The position numbers were made by a program, and so were the translations under genes. Shown one piece after another: positions 11,211 to 21,038 of a stretch of 64,000 nt of DNA (position 1 is its first letter; each line of letters begins with the position of its first letter). Source of the DNA: Acephala macrosclerotiorum (lineage: Eukaryota > Ascomycota > Leotiomycetes > Helotiales > Mollisiaceae); the NCBI GenBank assembly GCA_014904845.1, contig MU119326.1, forward strand, positions 67,018 through 131,017. The letters run 5' to 3'. A model generated the notes under the pieces. The model did no database searches. It was not told the origin of the DNA and worked only from the letters and a program-made list of their open reading frames with translations.

Positions 11211-13257
11211 ATGAAGCTCTGACAGCTTTCACTCGTTTCCTATCTTGCACTCCCCGCGGTAACAATCGCTGCCAATGTCTACGATTACCTCGTCGTTGGT
11301 TCAGCTCCGGGCGGGGCTCCAGTCGCTGCGAATCTTGCCAAAGTTGGCGCCTCCGTCCTTCTTCTCGAAGCAGGCGATGACCAAGGTGTGGACCGCAATG
11401 TGAATATTTGTAAGCGACAACTCAGAAATTTCAGGAGTTACGAATCTGAATGTCGAAATCTCTACAGCTGCTTGGGCTGGAATGGCAAACAACGATCCTC
11501 TCAGATGGGACTTTTTCGTCAAGTACCACTCTGGTCCTGCTGTCCATAACAAATATCATAGATTGACTTGGAAAACGAAGGAGGGTAAGTACTATGTCGG
11601 AACTACTCGACCTGCTGGTGCGACCCAGTTGGGTGCGTTTTACTCAAGAGCTGGGACACTTGGTGGCTGTTCCATGCACAATGTCGGCTGCTCTGTACTT
11701 CCCATGACAGCGATTAGCAATTGATTGCAAATATCACAGGCGACAACTCGTGGAGGTCAGTATTTCGAGATGAATCTAAGCGCCGAGCTGACGTTCCCGC
11801 AGTCCCAAGAACATGCGACAGCATTTCATCAACACGGAGAACAATATTTACGTTCCAAGACTAGACTGAATGCCCAAGGCCATGGTTTCTAAGGCCCCTG
11901 CAAATCTCCATCAACAGTGATGAGTCCCTCAAGAATCAAACACAGGCCCAGGAGGTGTTGAAATCTGCTGCGAAGCTCATGGGGCAAGATCCAGCCAAAA
12001 TCTTCGACCTGATACAGGTGGATCTCAACGACAGCCCAGATTGAGACCAACAGCAAGGAATTTTCGGCCTTCCCGCGCGCAAGTCTGTGGACGGAAGAAG
12101 ACCTAGCGCTAGGCGTTTCATCAGCGACGTGTTGAATACCACGAACGCCGACAGCTCGAAGAAGTATCTTAACTTCACCCTTAGCATGACTTCTTTCGCC
12201 GCGAAGATCTTGTTCAACACCACAGGTAAATTCAGCACCAAGCCTCGAGCTATTGGTGTCGAGTACCTGTTCGGCCAAAGCATGTATGCTGCAGACCCTC
12301 GATACAATGCCAGCAACCCAAGAAAGAAAATGCAAGCATTCGCTAGAAACAAAGTCATCGTCGCTAGTGGAACTTTAAACAACTCTCAACTTTTGAAGCT
12401 CAGTGGGATCGGACCCAAAGCCGAACTTACTACTTCAACATCTTCGTTCTCATTGACTCCCCAGGCGTTGGGAACCGATGTAAGACAATACCGGATTCGG
12501 GTTCATCGCCCAGGCGGCTACAAATTTCACCGATATCTCCCCAGTCTGCACATACGGTGCATCAGGCGACCCATGTCTCGCAGCCTGGCACCAAGGAAAA
12601 GGTCCCTACACCAATGGCCCGCTCGACTCACTCATGCACAAAACCTCCAACGCAGCCATGAACGAACGCGACGTATTCTTCTTCGATCTCCCAGGCGCCA
12701 ATCCATTCCGTGGCTACTACCCCTCAGACACAATCAACACAGTCTACTATGATCCCCCTAGCACCTTCGACTGGTCCATGATCAAGATCCACCCTACTGG
12801 TCGTCTCAGCACCGTTAACCTCGTCACTTCAAACTCTCGCGACGTCCCTGACACTAATTTCCGTTTCTTCGAAGACGCAGACGCAGACAAAGATATCGCC
12901 GCCATCGCCGAAGCCGTCGATTTCGGCCGCAAGATCTTCAACAACCTACCAAAAGAAATGCAACCATGGAAAGAAGTGCTCCCTTGCAACGGAACCACGA
13001 CTTGTGATATGAAGATGGAGATTAAGGAATTGTCTTGGAGCCATCATGCTACGAGTTCGGCACAGATCGGAGTAGATAATGGCCTGATGGCGGTCTTGGA
13101 TGGTAAGTTTAGAGTACGAGGGGTAAGCGGATTGAGAGTTGTGGATGCGAGTACGTTTCCTAGGACGCCGGGTGGGTTTCCGGTTATCCCCACTTTCATA
13201 TTAAGAATAAAGGGTGCGGAGAGTATTTTAGAGACGGCGACGGAGCCGTGGATGTGA
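11211..13257 (+). pseudogene. GMC (choline dehydrogenase-like) oxidoreductase, decayed
   Basis: Remains of a secreted FAD-dependent GMC oxidoreductase. A signal-like start (MKL then a stop, TGA at 11220-11222, then QLSLVSYLALPAVTIAA) runs into the FAD-binding Rossmann motif (YDYLVVGSAPGGAPVAANLA...VLLLEAG). Internal blocks follow in several frames (YHRLTWKTKEGKYYVGTT and AGTLGGCSMHN near 11.6 kb; GVEYLFGQSMYAADPRYNAS and LKLSGIGPKAEL near 12.3 kb). The GMC C-terminal domain has ELSWSHHATSSAQIG and the end block DASTFPRTPGGFPVIPTF. At least three frameshifts and one early stop break it. Intact relatives oxidise alcohols or choline-like substrates outside the cell. It neighbours the decayed UstYa-like and precursor genes, so it may have belonged to the same cluster. 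Confidence 0.85.
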
Positions 13258-13610
13258 GTGCTGCCTTCGGCATCGGGTCTGGGTCGCGATCGACGGTACA
13301 CCTGCTCTTTCCTTCCAAAAGCCACTTGCAGATACGCTTTCACTTCTTAAGCAGTATATATAACAAATGCACATAATTTCACATCCTTGCATTGCCACCT
13401 TCTTCTTTCTTCTCTGCTTCCTTTTGCGCTGTCATCTCATGCTCATACCTCAAAAGTTCCTTGATCCCCTCACCCGGTGGAATCTGCCTCACGCCTTCAG
13501 GCTTTTCCATCTATTCCACAATCAAATCAGCATTCAAATCCAACTACAATATCAAGCAATAATCAACACATCGCAACCAATTTATCAATATCCACACCCT
13601 CCTTCTTCCT

Positions 13611-14177
13611 TCACTCCACCAACATATCGAAGTCTCTACATTGATGATTGATGTTGAAATTCAGGAAGGGCTAGCCTTGGGTTTCCATCCAGTTCAGTGT
13701 GTAGAGGTTGGTGTTGCCGGTGCACATTAGGGTTCGAGCGAGGACGTCGACGCAGTGGTTTAGGTGGACATACCAGAGGTCAGGGTGGTGAGGATTGAGG
13801 TTAAGTAGTTGTAGTACTCGGGGTAGATCAATTTTCGCAATTGATTGAGATAATGCGTCCTGTTTTTTTCTTTGCTCTCCTCTCTCCCTTCAGGGATAGA
13901 ACTCACTGATGAAAAACATCAACTTGCGCCATGTACTTCTCCTCACCCAGTCCCCAGTACTCATCCTCAAACTTCGCCACGATTTCAGGATCTTTTCCCA
14001 GTTTCACCACATCCTCTTTTGTTATAGGTATTGTTCGAAGGAGTTCTAGTTCGTCCCACTATGCGTCTGCTTCTGGATTTGGATGCTGGCGTGCAAAGGA
14101 AGGGTTGGGACCAGAATGGAGGGTGGCGTTCATCATCTTGACGGAAGTTTTGAGGTCGAGTTTGTTGAGGATGGGAG
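13611..14177 (-). pseudogene. UstYa-like (DUF3328) oxidase, decayed
   Basis: Read on the minus strand from 14177. The first segment has [17 protein letters not shown] and [22 protein letters not shown]. An intron begins at about 13940 and the acceptor lies near 13859. After it comes THYLNQLRKLIYPEYYNYL, then (after a frameshift) DLWYVHLNHCVDVLARTLMC, then NHQCRDFDMLVE. This is the DUF3328 pattern with two HxxHC motifs. The first reads HQTHY, the Cys codon TGT having become TAT (13850-13852); the second, HLNHC, is intact. In-frame TAG codons sit at 14059-14061 and 13671-13673, and the frame ends TGA at 13611-13613 where Trp is usual. All are explicable as C-to-T or G-to-A changes. Intact members catalyse oxidative macrocyclisation of fungal RiPPs such as ustiloxin and asperipin, and related steps. 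The N-terminal membrane segment is not resolved and may lie up to about 14458. Confidence 0.75.
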
Positions 14178-14702
14178 CTGGAAACAATGTATTAGTATTG
14201 AAGAGTGGGATAAAGAAGAGGAGGGGAAGAAAGGGATAGGAAGAGGGTTAACAGTAAAATGAAACCGCTTTTAGGAGGGCGTTTTAGCCGTGAGGGGCGT
14301 TGAGGAACCAAGTTAGGAAGAGGGTTGAGGATGTGAGTAGAAAGACACGACTTCGATCCTAGAGCTTTCAGAGCGATCTTCCAGTTTGCATCACCAGCAT
14401 CTGCATCCTTTCCCCCGCAGTAGCCTGTCAACGCACTTTCCCTATAGTTCAAGTGCATATACGGTCAGACTCGTGTTAGGCTGACTGATATTGGCGACTC
14501 CATGTGCAAATGTGCAATATAGCTTCGTATTAGGTAGGCAGGCCGAACCAAGAAGGCAGAAACTGCGGACCCTGCGGGGCTTTTGAACTTAGTTCAAATA
14601 CCATAAGCCCCACAACAGAAAGCAAAGGATACTTCGAGTCAAGATTCTCTTTCCAACCTGCTTCCTTGCGGGCTTTCTGTTATTTCTCTCAATATCGAAG
14701 CC

Positions 14703-15198
14703 ATGAAGTTCTAAATCCAGATCTTGGGGCTCCTTGCCGCCCTTCCGTGTATTGTAGTCTCCGCTCTTGTACCTGGATTAGAAGGCATGTTGCCCTCGTT
14801 GTATGATCTCGGGACTATGCTGATGACCACAGCTAACGTCGTACGTGCACCAGAAGGTGACAACACCCTCTATCAGCCACTTGACTACGTCTATGTATTG
14901 CACCCCTTTACCGCGTGCAAATCGCACTTCATCCGTTTCGTATAAAATACATCATGCTAATTTTCTCTTAGAAAGGTAAGCGTTTGAATGTCAAGGACGT
15001 GCACCTAAAGAAGACGGTACTCTATGCCAACCCTTGGACTATGTGTACGAAGGCAAGAGATTGAATATTAAGGAACGTGTCCTAGAAGACGACGGTACCT
15101 TGTATGAACCATTAGATCATGTCTATGAAGGTAAGAGGCTAAATGTCAAGCGCGAGCAAGGGGGTTCTCTTGGCAGGGGTCGTCAAGCGAGGGGGTAA
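14703..15198 (+). pseudogene. Repeat-containing secreted peptide precursor (dikaritin/KEP-like), decayed
   Basis: ATG at 14703, then a hydrophobic leader (IQILGLLAALPCIVVSALV) interrupted at codon 4 by TAA (14712-14714; CAA by one C-to-T). Three tandem repeats follow, consensus A-P-x-E-D-G-T-L-Y-Q-P-L-D-Y-V-Y-E-G-K-R-L-N-V-K. Lys-Arg dipeptides, the Kex2-type cleavage signal, lie at 14978-14983, 15055-15060 and 15133-15138; a final KR is at 15148-15153. Repeats 2 and 3 are exactly 78 bp apart, but 1 and 2 are 77 bp apart, so a single base is missing and the frame shifts after repeat 1. A 77-bp intron (14895-14971) seems to split repeat 1. A signal peptide plus Tyr-rich repeats bounded by KR is the architecture of fungal RiPP precursors of the ustiloxin/asperipin/epichloecyclin kind. 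The adjoining UstYa-like gene supports this. Mature product unknown. Confidence 0.72.
14976..15147 (+). repeat. 78-bp tandem repeats of the precursor (units 2 and 3, end of unit 1)
   Basis: Each unit encodes 26 residues containing DGTLYxPLDxVYEGKRLNxK. Units 2 and 3 differ at many third positions (for example GGC AAG AGA against GGT AAG AGG) while keeping the peptide, as expected if the repeat was once under protein-level selection. Confidence 0.75.
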
Positions 15199-16275
15199 AA
15201 GGGGCTCGCTTAAGACGTATGCACATCGAAACGAAATAGTTTAATATAAGTTTTCCAGGCTTCTATTGTGCTTGCTTGGCGCAGTCTGGTGCTGCGAATG
15301 TTGTCTGCCCATTTGTTTCTTGCTCAAATCGTTGCCCGCGTCTAAACACAAAGGGCAAATGTCTGGTTCAGCTGTTCGATCTCGCAACCTTAAATAGATA
15401 GTCAAGGGCACTCCCTATGCTTCAATACTACATGCAATAACTTGGCTTGAAACAATGGGCCATTAATCCCTTTCTCTTAGGAGCAGCACGTTGAGGAGTT
15501 CCGGCAGGGCAAGGGAGCAACGAGATATCGGCCCAAGAGAGAAGAATTGGGTGGTCCGCCCCGCTCCACCTATCTCTTGTGTCATGAGGTAAAGTTCCAT
15601 TCAAAGTAGGACTTTTTAATGCGTTTGTCGCACATAGAACGGATAATAGAGGTTATTTGGCAAGGCTGGGGTGAGGCTGAAGATGTTTAGGAGCTGGCTG
15701 ATTCGACACGTGATCGGACACTCCCGCTCCATGACGCCGGGACATTCCCGATCTAGATGATGACAAGCACATGTCACACATAGCAACTTTCAAATCTACT
15801 TTACCTTATATCAATTCGGAATATCCATTTTCTAAAAAATGCCTCCACAAGGCACCTCTCAATCCTTGTCTTTGAAGTCAGTGCGCAATTCGTTCTGCAA
15901 CGATTCCTAGGATACCTGGTATCAATCGCTTCTTCTACCTTGAAATCTACTTCGTAAGTATGTGGAGATACGTCAACTCATTCAAACCTTCCCAAGGCAA
16001 ACAATATGCTTTTCCGAGAGATGTGGCTGAGTCTCGTGACACAAGGCAGCCAGTGGCTGAGGTGCAGAATGCCGTTCACATTGAGGCTTATGTTCACGAT
16101 CGTGTTTGCTTCTCCAGCCCTGTCTCACAATTTTGCTGTGGGCGTCAATCTCACAACACTTTCGTCTCCTCTTTGCTTAATCAACGTGTGGGCGATTGCT
16201 TACCCCTTGTACTCAAGATAACGAGATCCCGCGTACATACTTGTAGAGTTCTTTCTGTCCCATCTCTGTGACAGA
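15199..16275. other. about 1.1 kb without a convincing gene
   Basis: Short open frames only (one of 103 codons at 15960, one of 71 codons overlapping it). No domains, and no further cluster-type enzyme seen. The promoter of BTB copy 5 should lie at the right-hand end. Confidence 0.4.
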
Positions 16276-17739
16276 ATGGCCTGCTTCAGCTCCGACTCCA
16301 GCCTCCTGGCCATCCCTCTATCGGGAGCTGGGCAAGCAAGCGACATCACTCCAGCTCCCGTCGCACCAGAAAGCCATATAGCAGAAGCTTTATCGTCGTG
16401 AGTCTAAACCCTAACCCCATATTTAGTATATGCTGACATATATTTCGAAGTATTTTTGCTAGTGGGAAGTACTCAGTACGTGAGAAGAAATCAGTTCATG
16501 AAGGCTTTTCTGACTTGCAATAGGATCTCACTGTCAAGTGTAAAGGTCAACAATGGTCAGTGCACAAGGCTGTAGTGTGTATGTTATCAAGACCTATTGG
16601 TGCAGCCTTTGATCGGGGTTTCATTGTGAGTTACGTTCTCGCCCTAAGAGATCAATTCTGATTCGTTATAGGAAGCTAGCACTGGCGAGATTGATTTGGA
16701 GGACGACGATCCCCAAATCGTTAGTTTGATGTTAGAATACATGTACAAGGGTAGCTTGAATATCCCAATTCCAGCGGTACAAATATCAACTCCCACACAA
16801 ACTATGGAAGGGCACGATTCGGTCTCTCAACATATCTATCAGCAGCCACTTCCACAATTCGTTCAAGGCAATCAAGCCAGCCAATTCGCTCTCCTGGTAC
16901 GCCAGCAGAGAATGCAGATGATGGCGATGAACAATACCTTCAGCGCATACTCTAATCCTGGGACCATGAGAGTGGCATACCCGAGTTACGGTTACCTTTC
17001 TTATGGTTCACAATTCACTCCTGCATCAACTGGATTGATGTACCCAACCACTGTCAGCAATGTATCAGGTTCAAACTCAAGTTCTGCAGCGTTGGGACTT
17101 CCACAACCGAACGTCGCAAATAGCACTCTAGGCTTACCTTCAAATCCAACCATTGTCGGCACCGTAAACTCAACTGACCTGTCCAACGGATACCTTGGCC
17201 CACGATCAGCCACTACTTCAATGCAAGAGCCTCCTACCGAGGACTTATCGAAAGGGCTCATCACTGCAGCCGACGTCTACATCGTGGCGGACAAATATGA
17301 CGTTGAGGGACTAAAGGTTCTTGCATGCAACAAATACAAGGCTCTCTGCGGATACTACTGGAACGACGAGCACTTCATCGAAAGTCTGAGCTTAATTTTT
17401 GATAATACCCCAGACACCAACGAGACAGACATGCTTCGTGTTGTTGCTCTGAATGCAGCTGTACTGCATGCAAAAGAACTCCTAGGAAAGGAGAGTTTCC
17501 AAGAGCTTTGCCAATGTCGCGGAGACATCGCAACTGCAGTCCTTATAGCCTCTTTCGAGAAACCATCTTCTACAAACAGAAATGATGGAAGATCTTCTTT
17601 GGACGGTGAGGGAATTCTAGGTTCTGGATCAGCAGAGCAATTGCTTTGTCCCGTGGATGCTTCCCACAACTATCAGCTATATGCACTGCCTGACCAGTAT
17701 TATTGTCATCAATGTGGGATTATTCGACGGGTGAGTTGA
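16276..17739 (+). CDS. BTB/POZ domain protein, copy 5 (438 aa)
   Basis: Four exons: 16276-16397, 16451-16475, 16524-16625 and 16672-17739. The second exon is only 25 bases. The BTB reads FASGKYSDLTVKCKGQ, VHKAVVCMLSRPIGAAFDRGF and MLEYMYKGS. Unlike the other copies it has a 120-residue insertion rich in Ser, Asn and Thr (about residues 110-230) before the helical block VADKYDVEGLKVLACNKYKA. The tail has CPVD and CHQC, probably a zinc ribbon as in copies 2 and 4. Introns fall at positions matching the 0-6 kb cluster, so it is a dispersed member of the same family, about 10 kb away. No defect seen; role unknown. Confidence 0.87.
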
Positions 17740-17975
17740 ATGTGATGAGTTTGTGGTTCGGAGGGGTTCTAGGGAGTCGGGAAATTGTGTAACATTCTTC
17801 AGCGCTTCAAATTATTCTTCATTCCTTCACTTCGGAATGTTAAATCCTATTGAGGATTATGTACACTCTGGACTAAGAAAATATCGAGAATCATTGATCT
17901 TTCTCCGTGTCGTAAAAGGGAGTTTAGACAACTCCAGCCGATTTCAGCAATCGCTGTGATCCGCCAAGAGAAGCC
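17740..17975. other. short intergenic stretch
   Basis: About 235 bases between BTB copy 5 and the Ser/Thr-rich gene on the same strand; a chance frame of 68 codons crosses it. Confidence 0.4.
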
Positions 17976-18515
17976 ATGATGACCAGAAGTCCAGGTCTCC
18001 TCTTGCAATTGGCCCTGTTACTTATTGGGATTTGTACCATATTCCCAGAATCTCACGCAGAAAATTTCAGCAACATTGGCTCAAAAAACCCCAAGGAGAA
18101 TGAAGATATAAGATCGCTCGAGAATCTGGTTCCGGTTGCCAAAATGTCCCCAAGTTCACCACCCTTCGTGCCAACTATCAGTAACGAATATTTATCCGTT
18201 CTAGCACAAGTTGCACCTACGATTGTTGGTTTCTCCAGCGCTGGGATCCGGCTATTGAAAATTGGAAACGCCCTATTGAGTGCAACAATACTTTTGAGTC
18301 CCAGTATCTCTAGCCAGTCCGCCTGCAAGAACGTGTTCGCAAGAGCTGCTACGCTTTTAAGTATCAGTACGTCTCTCAGCAATCTGACTGGAAAGTCTGC
18401 GGCATCTACGACGACTACTTTTACTTCTATTTCAAATAGCACTCTTCCAAAGACACTATCAACCTCCATCGCCGGAACACTCGTAAACACCGAAATACTA
18501 AGCGATTCTTCAACT

Positions 18516-18523
18516 AGTGCCAG
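18516..18523 (+). repeat. target-site duplication, left copy
   Basis: AGTGCCAG immediately before the left terminus of the hAT-like element, in frame with the Ser/Thr-rich coding sequence. Confidence 0.88.
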
Positions 18524-21030
18524 TAGGCTCGGCTATAATACCTAATTTTCGATATCGATATAGTATTGATACTAGAATCGTAAGATATTAGTATTATCGA
18601 TAAAGTATCGACTTTTAGCGAGCTTATTATATAATATACCTTTTTTTCTTTTTTAAAATAAACTTTATTATTTTTACGAGAAGTCTTTTTTACGATACTA
18701 CGTTGTATAAAGTATTTTTTTTTCGTACGATTATTATTTTTAAATAAACTAGTTTTAAAGAAAAGTATTTAGAATTTTTTTTTTTTTTAATATTTTAAAT
18801 ACTTTTATATTTTAATTATTTTCGATTTTATTTGCTTTTTATTTCAGTTTATCGTACGACGAGTCTTTGAAAATATTTTTTTTAGTTTATTATTTATTAA
18901 TAGAATTAAAAGAATATTAATAGTTATAAGTAAAAGTTTTGATTAGTATTGTTTTTACGTATTTTAGTATTATTAAGTAAAAGTTTTTTTTTTATTAGAA
19001 TCGTACGATTTAAATAAGTTATAGTTTTTATATTTGTTTTTATTTGCGAATCGAACGATTATTTGAAAAAATAAAGTAATTTGATTAAAAATATCAAATT
19101 CTAATAATTTATAAAACGAATTATCGTACGAAAAAATCGAAAAAATAAATAAAATTATAATTTTTTTTTTATATTTTTTTTAAAGCTTTTTAATTTTAAT
19201 TAAAATTAGTTTTAATTACTTTTTTGATTAATGTATTTTAATATACTTCGTACGATTATAAAAATTTAAAATCAATATAATAATATAAATCGAAAATATA
19301 TCAATTTTTATATAGTAATTATTAAAAACTTTGTACGTTATTTTTTTTTATTTTTATTCTTTTTATATTTAGTTTATTATATAAAAATTAATTTAATTGT
19401 ACGAAAAAAAAAAATTTATATTTTTTTTTAAAAAATATTTAATTAAAAAATTTATTATAAAAAAAATAAAATCAAAAAAAATAAAAAAATTTTAATAATA
19501 AAAAAAATTTATTAAAAAAAATAAAAAAAATTTTAATTATATAAAAATTTTTTTAATTTTTAAAAATTAAAATTTTTTTTTTAAATTTTTTTTTGTAATT
19601 TTAATAATATTTTTTTATTATAAACTATAAATTAAATAATATAAAAAATATTTAATATTAATTATTTTACTTCGTATAATTATTTATTGAAATTAGTTTT
19701 TTTATAAGCATATAAATTTTTTTGGTTTTTTTAATCGATTTACGAATATAGATTACAATATTATATATTTAATTAAATGAATTTATAAATTTGAATTAGA
19801 TTTTTATTATTTTTATTATATTAAAAACTTTAATCTTTTTTTATTAATTGTACGATTTAAAATTATTTAAATTAATTATATTCATAAATAAAAAAATTTA
19901 TATAATAAAATTAATAATATAATCAAAACAATAAATACGCTAATATTTTGTTTTTTAAATTAAATTGAACGTATTTTTTAGTTTTTTTTAAATTAATTAA
20001 TAAAAAACGTTATTTGTAAAAGTATTATTTTTTACGATAGTTTTAAATTTTTGTACGATATTGTAATTTTTAAAAATTAATTAAAAAATAATAAATTGAA
20101 TTTTTAAACTATAATTAAAAATTTTCTTTAAAACGAAAAAAACTTTTTATTTCTTTTGATCGTACGTAGTAAAATGAGTACAAATTATTAATAAAAATTA
20201 ACGATTTAAAAAAATTTAAATATCAAAAAAAATATAAATATATAAAAATATTATTTAAAGTATTTATCGTACAATATTCTAATATTTCTTTTAAACTTTT
20301 TTAATTAAATTAATAATTTTTAAATAAACGATTGTAATTTTGCTTTTAAAAACTCGATTTAATATTTAATAAAAAATATAAAACTTTAATTATTTAATGA
20401 AACAAAAAAATAAATTTCGTACGACAATAAAAATAATCAAAATTTCAACGAAAATTGACGTATTAAAATAAGTTTTTAAAATCTCGATATTAAATTTTTT
20501 TTTTTTTTTAGTTTTATCAATTTATTAATAATATTATTTTAATTGTTTATTAATCGTTATTTGATTTTTATTTAAAGTTTTTTTAATAATAATCTAATAA
20601 TAGTTTTTTAGATGTTTTTTTATATTTTTTATTATAACAATATCGTACGACGAGCTTTTCATTAAATTAATATAATAAATATAATAAAAATAGATTTGAT
20701 TTTTTTCTTTAATCGAACGATAATAATATTTTTAAACGAAAAATCTTTATTTCGTATTATAATTTTAAGTAATCGTAATTGATTTTATTAAAACAAAAAC
20801 TATAAAAAAAAAAGTTTAATTTAAATAAAAAAAACATTTTAAAAATATAATTTAAATAAAATCGTCGTACGAAAAGAAAAAAATAAAAAGAAAAAAAATT
20901 GTAAAGTACGAAGTAAAAAAACGGTATAAAAATCGATTCTTTATCGATATATATCGATATTTGTAATATTTGATTAATACTACCCAGTATCGATACCGTA
21001 TCGATACCTCAAGTATCGAAGTCGAGCCTG
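18524..21030. mobile_element. hAT-like DNA transposon, 2507 bp, RIP-eroded
   Basis: The left end reads TAGGCTCGGCT and the right end, inverted, CAGGCTCGACT. Both are flanked by the exact 8-base direct repeat AGTGCCAG. Eight-base duplications with TIRs starting YAGG are typical of the hAT superfamily. Inside both ends are several TATCGATA-type motifs, like hAT subterminal repeats. The interior is extremely AT-rich with few CpA or TpG dinucleotides and no transposase frame, as expected after heavy RIP. It lies inside the reading frame of a secreted Ser/Thr-rich protein. The insertion must predate or coincide with the RIP cycle that erased it. Confidence 0.85.
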
Positions 21031-21038
21031 AGTGCCAG
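21031..21038 (+). repeat. target-site duplication, right copy
   Basis: AGTGCCAG immediately after the right terminus of the hAT-like element; identical to the left copy at all eight positions. Confidence 0.88.

Noticed and set aside
15960..16271. 103-codon open frame upstream of BTB copy 5
   Set aside because: No domain, no signal and overlapping alternative frames; taken as chance.
18053..18490. 145-codon minus-strand frame
   Set aside because: Antisense shadow of the Ser/Thr-rich gene's first segment.
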